Positions 49,549-61,400 of a stretch of DNA of 64,000 bases are shown here, piece by piece. A program made the position numbers and the translations under genes. The notes beneath the pieces are model-generated. The model saw nothing but the letters and a program-made list of their open reading frames with translations, searched no databases and was not told the DNA's origin. Position 1 is the stretch's first letter. Each line of letters opens with the position of its first letter. Source of the DNA: Sphingomonas sp. FARSPH (lineage in GTDB: Bacteria > Pseudomonadota > Alphaproteobacteria > Sphingomonadales > Sphingomonadaceae); assembly GCF_003355005.1 (NCBI RefSeq), contig NZ_CP029986.1, positions 124,001 through 188,000 on the forward strand, given 5' to 3'.

Positions 49549-49955
49549 CGGCGATCCATCAATCCCGCGCGATCGCCGATGCGGCGGTCGAAAAGCTGCG
49601 CGTGTTCGCTCAACCCCAGCGCCTCATGATCCTGTCCTATCTGCTGGGCGGTGAGCGGCAGGTTGCGGACATAGAGGCTGCGACCGGCGTGACCCAGCCG
49701 GCCCTCAGCCAGCAGCTTGCCGAGCTGCGCCGCGCCGAGCTGGTGAAGACGAGACGCGAGGCAAAGCAGGTCCATTACCGGCTCGCCGATGACGCAGCCG
49801 CAATGTGCGTGCGCACGCTCGAGGCGATATTCGGCGCCGATGATCTAGCCGTGCATGAGGCAGCGCCCGCTTCCCGACCGTCGCGAGCGCGCGGGGCGTC
49901 GGCTGCCACGCGGCCGCAAAATATAGGCGCAGCCGTATTTGCGAGGGTCGGATAA
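49545..49955 (+). CDS. ArsR-family repressor, BigR-like but without its sensing cysteines
   Basis: 136 residues from ATG 49545. A winged helix-turn-helix ('VADIEAATGVTQPALSQQLA') and 'VKTRREAKQVHYRL' match BigR/SqrR sulfide-responsive repressors. In BigR, C42 and C108 form the redox switch. Their aligned positions here, also 66 residues apart, are S31 and G97. The only Cys is C88. It should repress the divergent sulfur operons, but its inducer mechanism must differ from BigR. The C-terminal ~35 residues are Ala/Arg-rich and look disordered. Confidence 0.8.
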   Translation: MTAIHQSRAIADAAVEKLRVFAQPQRLMILSYLLGGERQVADIEAATGVTQPALSQQLAELRRAELVKTRREAKQVHYRLADDAAAMCVRTLEAIFGADDLAVHEAAPASRPSRARGASAATRPQNIGAAVFARVG

Positions 49956-49983
49956 TCATTCCGGTTTCGAAAGGACAAACCAG

Positions 49984-50529
49984 ATGCGGCTTCCCGCTAT
50001 CGCAGTTGCAGGATGCTTGGCCGTCATGAGCAGTGCCGGGTCAGCAGGCGTCACCGCGCAACAACCCGTGATTGCCGGCTATGGCAGGATCACGCCGGTA
50101 GAAGGCGCGGTTGAGCGGCCGGACCACTCGCTGCGATATCGTGTGCTGTTCAGTGTGACGAAGGCGGCGTCATCTCCCGACAAGGTCAATCCCTCGCTGG
50201 AGAAGGTCGCACGCTTCCTGAACCTGCTCGGGGCGGACGGCGTGCGGCCGGCACAGGGAGATGTGATCGTGATCGTCCACGGGCCGGCGACACCGATTAT
50301 TGCCGATGATGAGGCATATGCGACGAAAACCGGTGCCACGACGAACCCCAATCTTGCCTTGATAGCGGCGCTAAGGCGGGCAGGCGTGTCCGTTCGAGTG
50401 TGCAGCCAGGCTTTAGTCGGGAATGGGATCGCTCCGGTCACGGTCGATAAGGCTATCGAAGTCGATGTCTCGGCTCTCACCACAATGGCGACATTGCAGA
50501 TACGTGGTTGGGCGCTGATCCCTGACTGA
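49984..50529 (+). CDS. DsrE-family periplasmic protein
   Basis: 181 residues from ATG 49984, with a signal peptide (~1-25). The domain resembles DsrE/F-like proteins: 'YRVLFSVTKAASSPDKVNPS', 'GDVIVIVHGPATPIIADDEA' and 'LRRAGVSVRVCSQALVGNGI', where the Cys in 'VRVCSQAL' aligns with the conserved DsrE Cys that carries sulfur. It probably binds or transfers persulfide sulfur in the periplasm. It is the third gene of the peroxiredoxin-ArsR unit, just before the IS1182-like element. Confidence 0.78.
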   Translation: MRLPAIAVAGCLAVMSSAGSAGVTAQQPVIAGYGRITPVEGAVERPDHSLRYRVLFSVTKAASSPDKVNPSLEKVARFLNLLGADGVRPAQGDVIVIVHGPATPIIADDEAYATKTGATTNPNLALIAALRRAGVSVRVCSQALVGNGIAPVTVDKAIEVDVSALTTMATLQIRGWALIPD

Positions 50530-50590
50530 TCGTACCGAACTTCCTGTTTTATCATTCCAGTCCGTAACGCGGCCGGTGTCACAACCGTCT

Positions 50591-52094
50591 GGGCCTGTTG
50601 AAAAATGCCGGACATGCCGGGTTGCTCCTTCGTTTCACCCCTGCCGAAAGGAGCGTCGCTATGATGGGACCAGCCTGTCGCGGTAAGCGGGAAGGGGCGT
50701 CCCGCCGCACCATAGAAGCCATGTTGCCCGCAGACCACCTGCTGCGTCGCGTCGATCGATGTCTCGACATCGGCGAGTTGAGACAGGCACTGGCCGGTCA
50801 CTACAGCGCAAGGGGACGGCCATCGATCGATCCCGAACTCCTCATCCGCATGGCCTTGGTCGGCCGCATTTACGCGATCACGTCCGAACGGCGCCTGTGT
50901 GAGGAGCTGCGCTACAATCTGGCCTATCGCTGGTTCTGCCGTCTCGCGCCGGGAGACAAGGTTCCGCACCACTCGACGTTCAGCAAGAACCGGCACGGTC
51001 GTTTCCGCGATGCCGACGTGTTCCGGATCCTGTTCGAAAGCACGGTCCGACGCTGCATCAGTGAAGGACTGATTGGCGGAAAAGACGCCGCGATCGATGC
51101 ATCGTTCATAGCTGCGGATGCGAGCTGGCAGCGCAAGACCGTTCCTGGCTACCTGCCGTATGTCGCCAACGCGTCGCGCGCGGTTAGGGAGTGGGTGCAC
51201 GACACAGGAGATGCCGTCTTTGAAATGGCGCGCTCGAAAAGCTGCCAAGGCGTCTCTCGAACGGACCCTGCCGCGGCTTGGTCGGCGCGAACGGTGCGTG
51301 GCCGGTTCGGCTACGCCCTGAATGCGCTGGTCGACACCCCGAGTGGCGTCGCTCTCGATGTGAAGGCGACACCGGCTCGGTTCGCGGAGGAAGTTGATGC
51401 GGGGCGCGTCATGCTCGAGCGATCGGCCGATCGCTTTGATTATCGTCCCAAGCGGGTTGCGGCCGACAAAGCCTATGGCAGCGCCAACTTCCTCGGCTTC
51501 GTAAGGGATCACGGCGCAATCCCGCACATTCCGGTAATCGACCGTACGCAACAGACCAAGGGCAAGCTGCCGCGAACGGCCTTCAGCTATGATCGTGACA
51601 TTGACAGCTTTACCTGTCCGACCGGAAAGCCGCTCCGACATCATGCCTTCCATCTGCCCACCGGCGTACACCGTTATGCAGCCGATGCGCGTGACTGCGA
51701 GGCGTGCGTGCTTCGGAAGAAATGCACGACGGCGCGGCGTCGTACCCTGGTTCGGCTGGACGATGAGGACGTCCGCGATCTTGCCAGAGCCGAAGTGGAA
51801 ACCGGGCTCTACAAGCGGTCTATGCGGTTGCGGCGCGGGGTTGAACGGTTCTTCGCTGACGCCAAGGGTAAGCATGGCATGAGGCGGCTTCACCTGCGCG
51901 GTATCCGCGGAGCGGAAGAAGAGTTCCTGATCGGCGCGGCGGTGATGAATCTGATGGTCCTGGCGCGACCCCAGCGGCTGACGGGCAAGCCGCGCCGGGG
52001 AGTATGCGTCCCCGCAGCGCTGACGCCGACTGCGATCTCGGCCCGGTCGATTGAACACGACGTGATCGCCTCGCCTGCTCGACGATATGCCTGA
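50591..52094 (+). mobile_element. IS1182-like insertion sequence, right end not found
   Basis: The left end is probably near 50591, where GGGCCTGTTGAAAAATG resembles IS1182-type ends. No inverted copy of that sequence occurs after the transposase stop (52094) before the resolvase gene ends (52118), so the right end may be lost or more distant. It lies between the sulfur cluster and an orphan resolvase. Confidence 0.6.
50661..52094 (+). CDS. IS1182-family transposase
   Basis: 477 residues from ATG 50661 (AAAGGAG 7 bp upstream). The N-terminal domain has 'IEAMLPADHLLRRVDRCLDI' and 'YNLAYRWFCRLAPGDKVPHH', and the DDE domain has 'AAIDASFIAADASWQRK' (first Asp), 'RVAADKAYGSANFLGFVRDH' (second Asp) and 'LRRGVERFFADAKGKHGMRR' (Glu). 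A Cys-rich region (CEACVLRKKC) is characteristic of the family. The frame is intact, although the last ~45 residues may run past the normal end. Confidence 0.9.
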   Translation: MMGPACRGKREGASRRTIEAMLPADHLLRRVDRCLDIGELRQALAGHYSARGRPSIDPELLIRMALVGRIYAITSERRLCEELRYNLAYRWFCRLAPGDKVPHHSTFSKNRHGRFRDADVFRILFESTVRRCISEGLIGGKDAAIDASFIAADASWQRKTVPGYLPYVANASRAVREWVHDTGDAVFEMARSKSCQGVSRTDPAAAWSARTVRGRFGYALNALVDTPSGVALDVKATPARFAEEVDAGRVMLERSADRFDYRPKRVAADKAYGSANFLGFVRDHGAIPHIPVIDRTQQTKGKLPRTAFSYDRDIDSFTCPTGKPLRHHAFHLPTGVHRYAADARDCEACVLRKKCTTARRRTLVRLDDEDVRDLARAEVETGLYKRSMRLRRGVERFFADAKGKHGMRRLHLRGIRGAEEEFLIGAAVMNLMVLARPQRLTGKPRRGVCVPAALTPTAISARSIEHDVIASPARRYA

Positions 52095-52117
52095 TCGCTG
52101 AGGCGCGGCGTGATCTA

Positions 52118-52765
52118 TCACGCGGCTTGCAGCCGTTCTTTGCGGTATGGCACACCGTCGAGCAGTGCCTGGCCCGGCGCCTTGGGCGTGCCGTCACCGT
52201 TCACGTACATATAGAGTGTCGTCGTCGTCATCCCGAGACGGCGCGCGACATCGGCTGCGATCGCGTTGCGATCGGACATGGCGGCCATCGCTATCGCCAG
52301 CGTTGCCTTGTCCATCTTGCGGGGTCGCCCTCCCATGCGCCCCCGCGCGCGTGCCGCGGCAAGGCCGGCCTGTGTGCGCTCGGCGATAAGCTCGCGCTCG
52401 AACTCGGCGAAGGCGGCAAAGATGCCGAAAGCCAGGCGGCCGTTGGCGGTGGTGGTGTCAATCTGCGCGCCGGCGCCAGTCAGTACCTTCAACCCGATGC
52501 CGCGCTCACGCAGCGCCTCGGCGGTGATGACCAAATGCCTCAGGTCACGTCCGAGGCGATCCAGTTTCCAGAGCACCAGTGTATTGCCGGGCTGCAACGC
52601 CTTGAGACAGGCAGTCAGGCCAGGACGCGCATCATGACGACCCGACGCGAGATCCTCATAAATGCGTGAGGCATCGACGCCGGCGGATAGCAGCGCGTCG
52701 CGCTGCGGTGACAGCGTCTGCGATCCGTCAGCCTTGGATACCCTCACATATCCGATGAGCATCAT
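52118..52765 (-). CDS. Orphan serine recombinase (Tn3-type resolvase)
   Basis: 215 residues from ATG 52765. 'MLIGYVRVSKADGSQTLSPQ' carries the catalytic Ser in 'VRVS'; 'LWKLDRLGRDLRHLVITAEA', 'EFERELIAERTQAGLAAARA' and a C-terminal helix-turn-helix ('IAADVARRLGMTTTTLYMYV') follow. No Tn3-family transposase accompanies it, so it is probably the remnant of another transposon next to the IS1182-like element. Confidence 0.9.
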   Translation of the reverse strand: MMLIGYVRVSKADGSQTLSPQRDALLSAGVDASRIYEDLASGRHDARPGLTACLKALQPGNTLVLWKLDRLGRDLRHLVITAEALRERGIGLKVLTGAGAQIDTTTANGRLAFGIFAAFAEFERELIAERTQAGLAAARARGRMGGRPRKMDKATLAIAMAAMSDRNAIAADVARRLGMTTTTLYMYVNGDGTPKAPGQALLDGVPYRKERLQAA

Positions 52766-52770
52766 CACCC

Positions 52771-52894
52771 CGCCAGAAAAGATATCTAACACCCTGCAAT
52801 GTGCCGGTGGTTTCCGCAACGGGTATTCCGACCGCTAGGAAGCTTCGATGAGGCAAAAACCGCTACCGCCAGAAAACCGGTCGTTTTTCTGGCG
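52771..52894. promoter_or_regulatory. Candidate res site of the orphan resolvase
   Basis: Three copies of CGCCAGAAAA: one at 52771-52780 directly upstream of the resolvase start, and two more at 52867-52876 and (inverted) 52885-52894 forming a 10-bp perfect stem. Repeated arms next to a divergent resolvase gene suggest recombinase subsites. The rest of the 337-bp gap 52766-53102 holds no gene I can support. Confidence 0.5.
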
Positions 52895-53102
52895 ATCTGG
52901 CATAGATCGCTGTCCTATTACTCGCTCGTTTCGGGAAGCTGTTTCCGCAAGAGGCAGCCTTTCGAAGCTGCCGCATACAGGCATCGTAGCTCACCCATGC
53001 AGCAGGAACGAAGATGAATGATCGATAACGATTGTATTCAGCAACACTAAAACACGGATCAGACATTAGAATAACAGCGGATCGCCCGCGAGGACAACTC
53101 CG

Positions 53103-53612
53103 ATGGACAAAAGGTTAATTTCTGCCGTTATCATTTCCAGCGTTGCTGTTGCGGGCTTTGCAGCGGCTCCAGCCTCGGCGCAGGACTATTATGGCCGTGA
53201 CGGCTATCGCCAGCAATATCAGGGCGATGGGTACGACTATGACCAGGACGCGCGCTATCAGAACCAACTGCGGCAACGCCAAATCCAACGCTCCGAGCGG
53301 CAGCGCCGCGCACAGTATCAGTATGACCAGCGTTACGCACGCAATGGCTACGAGAGCTATCAGTACGATCAGGGCCCGTATTACGCCGATCGCGGTGCCT
53401 ATGCCGAGCGCCGCACCTACTATCAGGGTCAGCGCTGCCGTTCGGGCACCACTGGTACGATCGTCGGAGCGATTGCGGGTGCATTGCTTGGTCGCGAGAT
53501 CGGACGTGGTGGCCCCTATGACCAACCGAGCACGACCGGCTTGATCCTCGGCGCTGGCGGCGGTGCGCTGGCCGGCCGGGCCATCGAACGCAGTGGCAAT
53601 GACTGCCGCTGA
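53103..53612 (+). CDS. Secreted glycine-zipper (2TM) protein
   Basis: 169 residues with a signal peptide (1-26, ASAQ), a Tyr/Gln/Arg/Asp-rich low-complexity region (~27-115), then a glycine zipper 'GTIVGAIAGALLGREIGRGG' and 'GLILGAGGGALAGRAIERSG' (~117-162). Glycine-zipper 2TM proteins insert in membranes of the cell envelope. Two Cys (~111, ~168) bracket the zipper. It is followed 23 bp later by another low-complexity secreted protein. Confidence 0.75.
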   Translation: MDKRLISAVIISSVAVAGFAAAPASAQDYYGRDGYRQQYQGDGYDYDQDARYQNQLRQRQIQRSERQRRAQYQYDQRYARNGYESYQYDQGPYYADRGAYAERRTYYQGQRCRSGTTGTIVGAIAGALLGREIGRGGPYDQPSTTGLILGAGGGALAGRAIERSGNDCR

Positions 53613-53635
53613 CAGTCGTTAGAGAGGAAGGCATC

Positions 53636-53989
53636 ATGTTCAGCATTCGCAAGCTCGCGATGGCAGCGAGCATCGCTACCGCTTCGACGATCGCACTCGC
53701 CGCGCCGGCGTCGGCACAGACCTTCGGCGGCTTCAGCCTCAGCTTCGGCTCGGGCGGGTATGGCGGCCAAGACTACGATTACGACGACGATTACTCGTCC
53801 AACGGATACTACGCCTACCGCTCGCCCCAGTATCAGCCCTATTACCAATACCAGCAGCGGGACTATCGCTGGCAGGAATGGCAGCGGCGCCAGCAGTTGC
53901 AGCGCTGGCGTGCCGAGCAGCAGCGGCGGCTCTACTGGGAGCGCGTTCGTCGCGAGCGGGAACAGTGGCGCTACGACGACGACTATTGA
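53636..53989 (+). CDS. Small secreted Tyr/Arg/Gln-rich protein, unknown function
   Basis: 117 residues with a signal peptide (1-28, ASAQ), a Gly/Ser/Asp/Tyr-rich segment (~30-62), then an aromatic and Arg-rich helix ('WQEWQRRQQLQRWRAEQQRR') and an acidic end 'YDDDY'. The motif style resembles RcnB/YfeA-type envelope proteins but no domain is clear. Its composition matches the preceding gene, so the two may act together at the cell surface. Confidence 0.6.
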   Translation: MFSIRKLAMAASIATASTIALAAPASAQTFGGFSLSFGSGGYGGQDYDYDDDYSSNGYYAYRSPQYQPYYQYQQRDYRWQEWQRRQQLQRWRAEQQRRLYWERVRREREQWRYDDDY

Positions 53990-54294
53990 GGCCAGACGAT
54001 CGTTCGCACCCGGCGTTCAAATAGCGTCGGGTGCGCGTCGCTTCTTCGTTTGTCTAGCGGGTTGCTCGTCCGACGTCTTCCGCGTCCCATTCGGTGAGGT
54101 AGACGAGAGGTGGCCAGCAGGTGGTTATACCGGTAGGCTGGCCGTGGTGTTCTTGCAAGCCGCCTTACCATAAGGGCCTAATCTTCGGCGGAGATAAAAA
54201 GCTGTGCGCTGGCTGACACTCAGCGGCGATATTGACCAGTACTTTACACCGGCTGAAAAATCAATGCTTGTTGATTCACTTATTCTTTAATTGG

Positions 54295-54330
54295 ACCCAG
54301 TATGGAGGCGTGGCCAGCTCGATACTGGGT
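54295..54330. terminator. Hairpin in the gap before katG
   Basis: A perfect 9-bp stem ACCCAGTAT / ATACTGGGT with an 18-nt loop, followed on the plus strand by CTTGGCTTATTT. The surrounding gap 53990-54510 is unusually AT-rich for this window (especially 54240-54420) and carries no gene I can support. Confidence 0.55.
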
Positions 54331-54510
54331 CTTGGCTTATTTCAACAATCAGACTTTAAAATATTATATCAAATGATTCAACATAATTTATGTAGAAATC
54401 GTGAGTAAACTCTCTTACGAGTAAGAATCTCGCCGGTTGAACCGAGTAGACATGTTTTTTCTGGTCAGTGATTATCGGCATGATTCTCTGCCAAATTATT
54501 TCTCACAATG

Positions 54511-56787
<2,277 letters not shown>

Positions 56788-57189
56788 ACCCTTTCGCTTC
56801 GGATTTTTTCCCGGCCTAACCCGGAGGATATTGAGGTGAAAGAGTTTGGGGGCACCGAGATTCTAAAATCGGGTTTAGTTTTGAATGCTTATGAGGATGA
56901 ATGGCTGACCTAATCGTCACTAGTGCAAATAGCTGTTTCCTACTATCCAAAGCGGCTACAGCCAACGTTAGGTAACTGGAAGATCTACGTTTTCGCGATT
57001 AGACCTCTGTGGGCGGCTGGGTGGACGTCGAGAGTCTGTCAGGGAGTGCCCCCTACAGCGCTTGCAAGAGCCTGGATGACGGTACGCCTTCGCACGCGGA
57101 GCAGCATTGTAATTCCATCGACCCAAAATTAGTCGTCTGTCGAACCCAACCCGATTGACGTTGCCTCGGTGTAGGCATGGGAGACCACT

Positions 57190-58446
57190 ATGCGCGCCTT
57201 GGCTCTGGCCGGCTCGGTTTTGATCGCAGCCACCCCCGCGGCTGCCCAGACGACGAATTCGATTACGCTCGATGCCTTGGTCCAGGATGTCATCGCGAAC
57301 AATCCCGAGCGGCAATTCTATCAGCGGCAGATCGAAACCGCCGGCGTCGAGCGGAACGCGGCCGGACGCTGGGCCGATCCGGAGGCTGTGGTCGAGTTCG
57401 GCCAGCGGCGTGCGCAGAACCTCGCCAACAATGCGGTAACCGGTGAGGGACGGACATATGCCGTGTCGGTGGTCCAGCCGATCGAGTTCGGCGGCCGGAT
57501 CGCATTGCGGCGTGCGATTGCCGATCGTCAGGTTTCACTCGCCCGTATCGGTTTGCAGCAATTCGACGCAACACTCGCCGCACGCGCCCGATCGATCGGC
57601 TATGGATTGTTTGCGGCAGACGAGAAGGCTGCCGCCGCGCGTGAGGTGGCGGGGCGGATGCGCACGCTCGCCCGTGTCATCGTTTCACGTGATCCCGCCG
57701 GTCCCTCGCCGCAGCTCGAGGCGGCATCGTTGGTTGCCAGCGCGATCAGCGCAGAGCGGTCAGCGGCGATGGCCGATGCCGAAGCGAACTCATTCCTTTA
57801 CGAACTGAATCAGCTACGCGGAGCGCCCTTCGCTGCGCGTATTCGCATCGTTCGTCCGGATATGTCGCTCCCGGCACTTCCCGCGGGCCCGCTTCTGGCC
57901 GCGAACGCCGCGCAGAATAACTTCGAACTGAAGTCGCTGCGCGCCCAGTTCGAGCAGCAGGGACTGCGTGTCGATCTGGCGAAGAAAGCGCGTATCCCGA
58001 TCATCAGCGTTGGCCCCTACTTCGACCGTGCGCGATCGGACATTCGCGAAACGAATTATGGCGTCCGCTTGTCGACCACACTCCCCTTGTGGAATCGGCA
58101 GGCGGGCGACGTCGCAATCGAGCAGGGTAGACAAGCGCAGGCTAATGCAACGCTGATCAACGCCGAGCGGCGAATTCAGCGCGACGTATTTGATCAAGCT
58201 GCTCAATATGAAGCGAAACGTGAGGCGCTGACGAAATGGGACGGCGAGAGCCCCAAGCGCTTCGCGGAAGCCGCTGCCGACGCTGACCGGAATTATCGGC
58301 TCGGCGCGATCCCACTGACGACGTACACCCAGATGCAGCAAAGCTACATGGACGCCGTAAACGCAGTGCTCGACACCCGACGTGAAGCGTTGGAAGCGCT
58401 TCTGCAGTTGCGCGCCCTCAATGGCGGGACGCAGCTCGCGCGATGA
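57190..58446 (+). CDS. czcC: TolC-family outer membrane channel (CzcC-like)
   Basis: 418 residues with a signal peptide (1-20, AAAQ) and two OEP helical repeats ('VIANNPERQFYQRQIETAG', 'LKSLRAQFEQQGLRVDLAKK'). A beta-barrel region ends 'TTYTQMQQSYMDAVNAVL'. It would form the outer duct for the RND pump directly downstream, overlapping it by 4 bp (ATGA). The 402-bp gap 56788-57189 upstream contains no gene I can support. Confidence 0.88.
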   Translation: MRALALAGSVLIAATPAAAQTTNSITLDALVQDVIANNPERQFYQRQIETAGVERNAAGRWADPEAVVEFGQRRAQNLANNAVTGEGRTYAVSVVQPIEFGGRIALRRAIADRQVSLARIGLQQFDATLAARARSIGYGLFAADEKAAAAREVAGRMRTLARVIVSRDPAGPSPQLEAASLVASAISAERSAAMADAEANSFLYELNQLRGAPFAARIRIVRPDMSLPALPAGPLLAANAAQNNFELKSLRAQFEQQGLRVDLAKKARIPIISVGPYFDRARSDIRETNYGVRLSTTLPLWNRQAGDVAIEQGRQAQANATLINAERRIQRDVFDQAAQYEAKREALTKWDGESPKRFAEAAADADRNYRLGAIPLTTYTQMQQSYMDAVNAVLDTRREALEALLQLRALNGGTQLAR

Positions 58447-61400
58447 ACAGTTGGCTCCGCTACGTCACCCACCACCGGCTCGCGGTCGCCCTGGTCACCG
58501 CGTTGGTCGCGACGATCGGTCTATGGTCGTTTGCGAACCTGCAGATCGATGCCATTCCCGACATCACGGGGGTCCAGGTCCAGATCAATACGCAGGTGCC
58601 GGCACTGGCCCCGGAGGAGATCGAGCGGCTGGTCACGCAGCCGATCGAGCGTGCGATGGGGGGGCAGCCCGGTCTTGACCAGACGCGATCACTGACGAAG
58701 ACGGGCCTCAGTCAGGTCACGCTTCTCTACAAGGACGGGACCGACCAGCTGAAAGCGCGCCAGCTCGTTACGGAACGCCTGACCGCCGTCCAAAATCAGC
58801 TGCCGCCTGGCAGTACACCGCAGCTGGCGCCCATCACGACCGGTCTCGGGGAAATCTATTATTACACGCTTGAATGGCGCCGTCCCCCACCAGGGATGGA
58901 CCAGCAGCGCCAGCTTATGGAGCTGTACGAGGCTCAGGAATATACCGTCCGCCCCATGATGCGTGCCGTCCCCGGCGTCGCTGACGTCAACACGAATGGC
59001 GGGTTGGAGGAACAGTTCGTCGTCCAGCCGGATCCGGTGCGGTTGACGATGCACGGTGTTACGGCGGGGGAGCTCGCGGCCGCTGTTTCAAAGAACGTCG
59101 AGAACGCTGGCGGCGGGATCATTCGCCGCGGTGCGGAACGTTTCACGGTTCGGACCGATGCGCGGGTGATGAACGCGACGCAGATTGGCGCCATCCCCGT
59201 GAAGTTTGCAGCCGGCGTACTTCCAATACAGGTACGCGACCTTGCCGATGTCGTGATTTCATCGGCCCCACGTCAGGGCGCGGCGACGCAAAACGGCCGC
59301 GAAACCGTCCTTGGCACAATCATGATGCTGGTCGGGCAGAACAGTCGCGAAACTGCTGTCGCCGTCGAACAGGCACTGCCCGGCATCCAGGCCGCGATTC
59401 CCAAGGGTATGGTGATCGATCGTCAATACAGCCGTGCCGACCTGGTCGAACGCACGATTTCTACTGTCGAGCACAATCTGGGTGAAGGTGCCCTTCTCGT
59501 TGCCGTTGTCCTGCTCCTGGTGTTGGGCAATTGGCGCGCGGCATTGATCGTGGCACTCGTCATTCCGCTCGCCTTCCTCGTCACCGTAACGGGTATGCGG
59601 ACGATCGGCGTCTCAGGAAATCTGATGAGCCTCGGTGCGCTCGACTTCGGCCTGATCGTCGACGGGGCGATCGTGGTGGTCGAGAACAGCTTGCGCCTTC
59701 TCGCCGTTCGCCGGCGTGAAAAGGGTGAGGACCTTACCAGCGAAGAGCGTCGGGAGACGGTCGCACATGCTGCGCGCATGGTTGCCCGCCCGACGTTCTT
59801 CGGCATCGCCATCATCGCGCTGGTTTACGTCCCGGTGCTCAGCCTCGGTGGCGTCGAGGGCAAGCTGTTCCAGCCGATGGCTCAAGCGGTGATGCTGGCG
59901 ATCGTTGCGGGGCTCGCCTGGACCTTCACGATTGTCCCGGCGCTATCGGCCTGGCTCCTGCGCGCGCCGGCAGGCAGCGATGATACGGAGCATCACAAGG
60001 GCTTCGTTGGCGTCGCCGAACGTGCCTACACGCCGGTTTTGGAACGCGCGCTCGGCCATCCCGCCCTGCTCGCCATCGGCGCGCTTGCGCTGCTCGCGGC
60101 GACCTTTCTCGTCTTCAAGACATTGGGCTCCCAATTCACTCCCAGGCTCGACGAGGGCGCGATCACGGCGATGGTGTACCGACCGGTCGGCATGTCGCTC
60201 GAACAGAGCCTGGCGATCGAGAAGCAGACCGAGATCGCTATCCGTCGCGCATATCCCCAGGTCACGCGTACCTTCTCGCGGATCGGCACCAGTGAGGTCG
60301 CGACCGATCCGATGCCGCCCGACCAGAACGACCTCTACATCTTCTACGGCCCGATGAAGGACTGGCCGACCGGCGACGGCATGCCCACAACGAAGCAGGA
60401 GCTTGTCGCCGGCATCCAGAAGGTGGCTCAGCAAGTCTACAAAGGCCAACACTTCGAGTTCGCCCAACCGATCGAGATGCGCTTCAACGAGATGCTGGAG
60501 GGCGTTCGAGCCGATGTGTCGGTCAAGGTCTTTGGCGACGATTACGACACGTTGGAAAAGGCAGCGACAAAGGCCAAGGCGATTCTTGAGAAGCTGCCTG
60601 GCACGGCAGGCGTCGCATTCGAAACGGCTGGCCGCCCGAAGAGCATCGTCGTTCAACTCGATCACGCAGCACTGTTGCGCCTCGGCCTTGGCACCCAGGC
60701 CGTAAACGAGGCGATACGGGACGCGCTGGCCGGAGCGGAAGTCGGCTTCATCCCTCATGGTCCTGCCCGCCACATGATCGTCATCCGTATGCCCGAGAGC
60801 CTGCGCGCTGATCCCTCGGCGATCCTGGCCTTGCCCTTGCGCGTCGGCGATTATGGGATGGTCCCCCTGTCTCGCGTTGCGCGCCTTCAGGAAACAAGGA
60901 TCGTCGAGCCCATCCTCCACGACGACGCCAATCGTCGTGCCGCGTTGATGGTCAACCTGTCGACCAGCGATCTCGAAGGCTATGTCCAGAAGGCAAAGGC
61001 TGCGATTGACGGGCAGGTGAAGCTGCCTCCCGGTTACCGGATTGAGTTCGGCGGCCAGTATCATCAGTTGGAAGCAGCGCAGAAGCGTCTGTCGATTGTC
61101 GTCCCCGCCGCACTGATCCTGATCTTCGCGTTGGTCTACGCAGCGCTTGGCAGCGTCCGGGAGGCGGCAATTGTCTATACAGGAATACCGTTTGCGGTGA
61201 CGGGCGGCGTGCTGGCCTTATGGCTTCGTGGCATGCCGTTCTCGATTACCGCTGCGATCGGTTTCATTGCGCTGTCGGGTATCGCAATGCTTAACGGCCT
61301 CGTCCTGATTGACCATATCAACAGCTTGCGTGATGGCCGGGAGGGCGATCCGCTACCTGTCGAGGACGCTGTTCGGCAGGGTGCGCACGACCGCTTGCGT

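Noticed and set aside
40629..50590. CGGTTGTGACAC(T/C)GG in inverted orientation at ~40630 and ~50576, possibly ends of a 10-kb element around the sulfur cluster
   Set aside because: A 14-of-15 match is expected many times by chance in 64 kb. No target duplication or recombinase fits these ends.
50079..52121. A 680-codon open frame antisense to the IS1182-like transposase
   Set aside because: Covers the transposase and part of the DsrE gene on the other strand without any domain signal.
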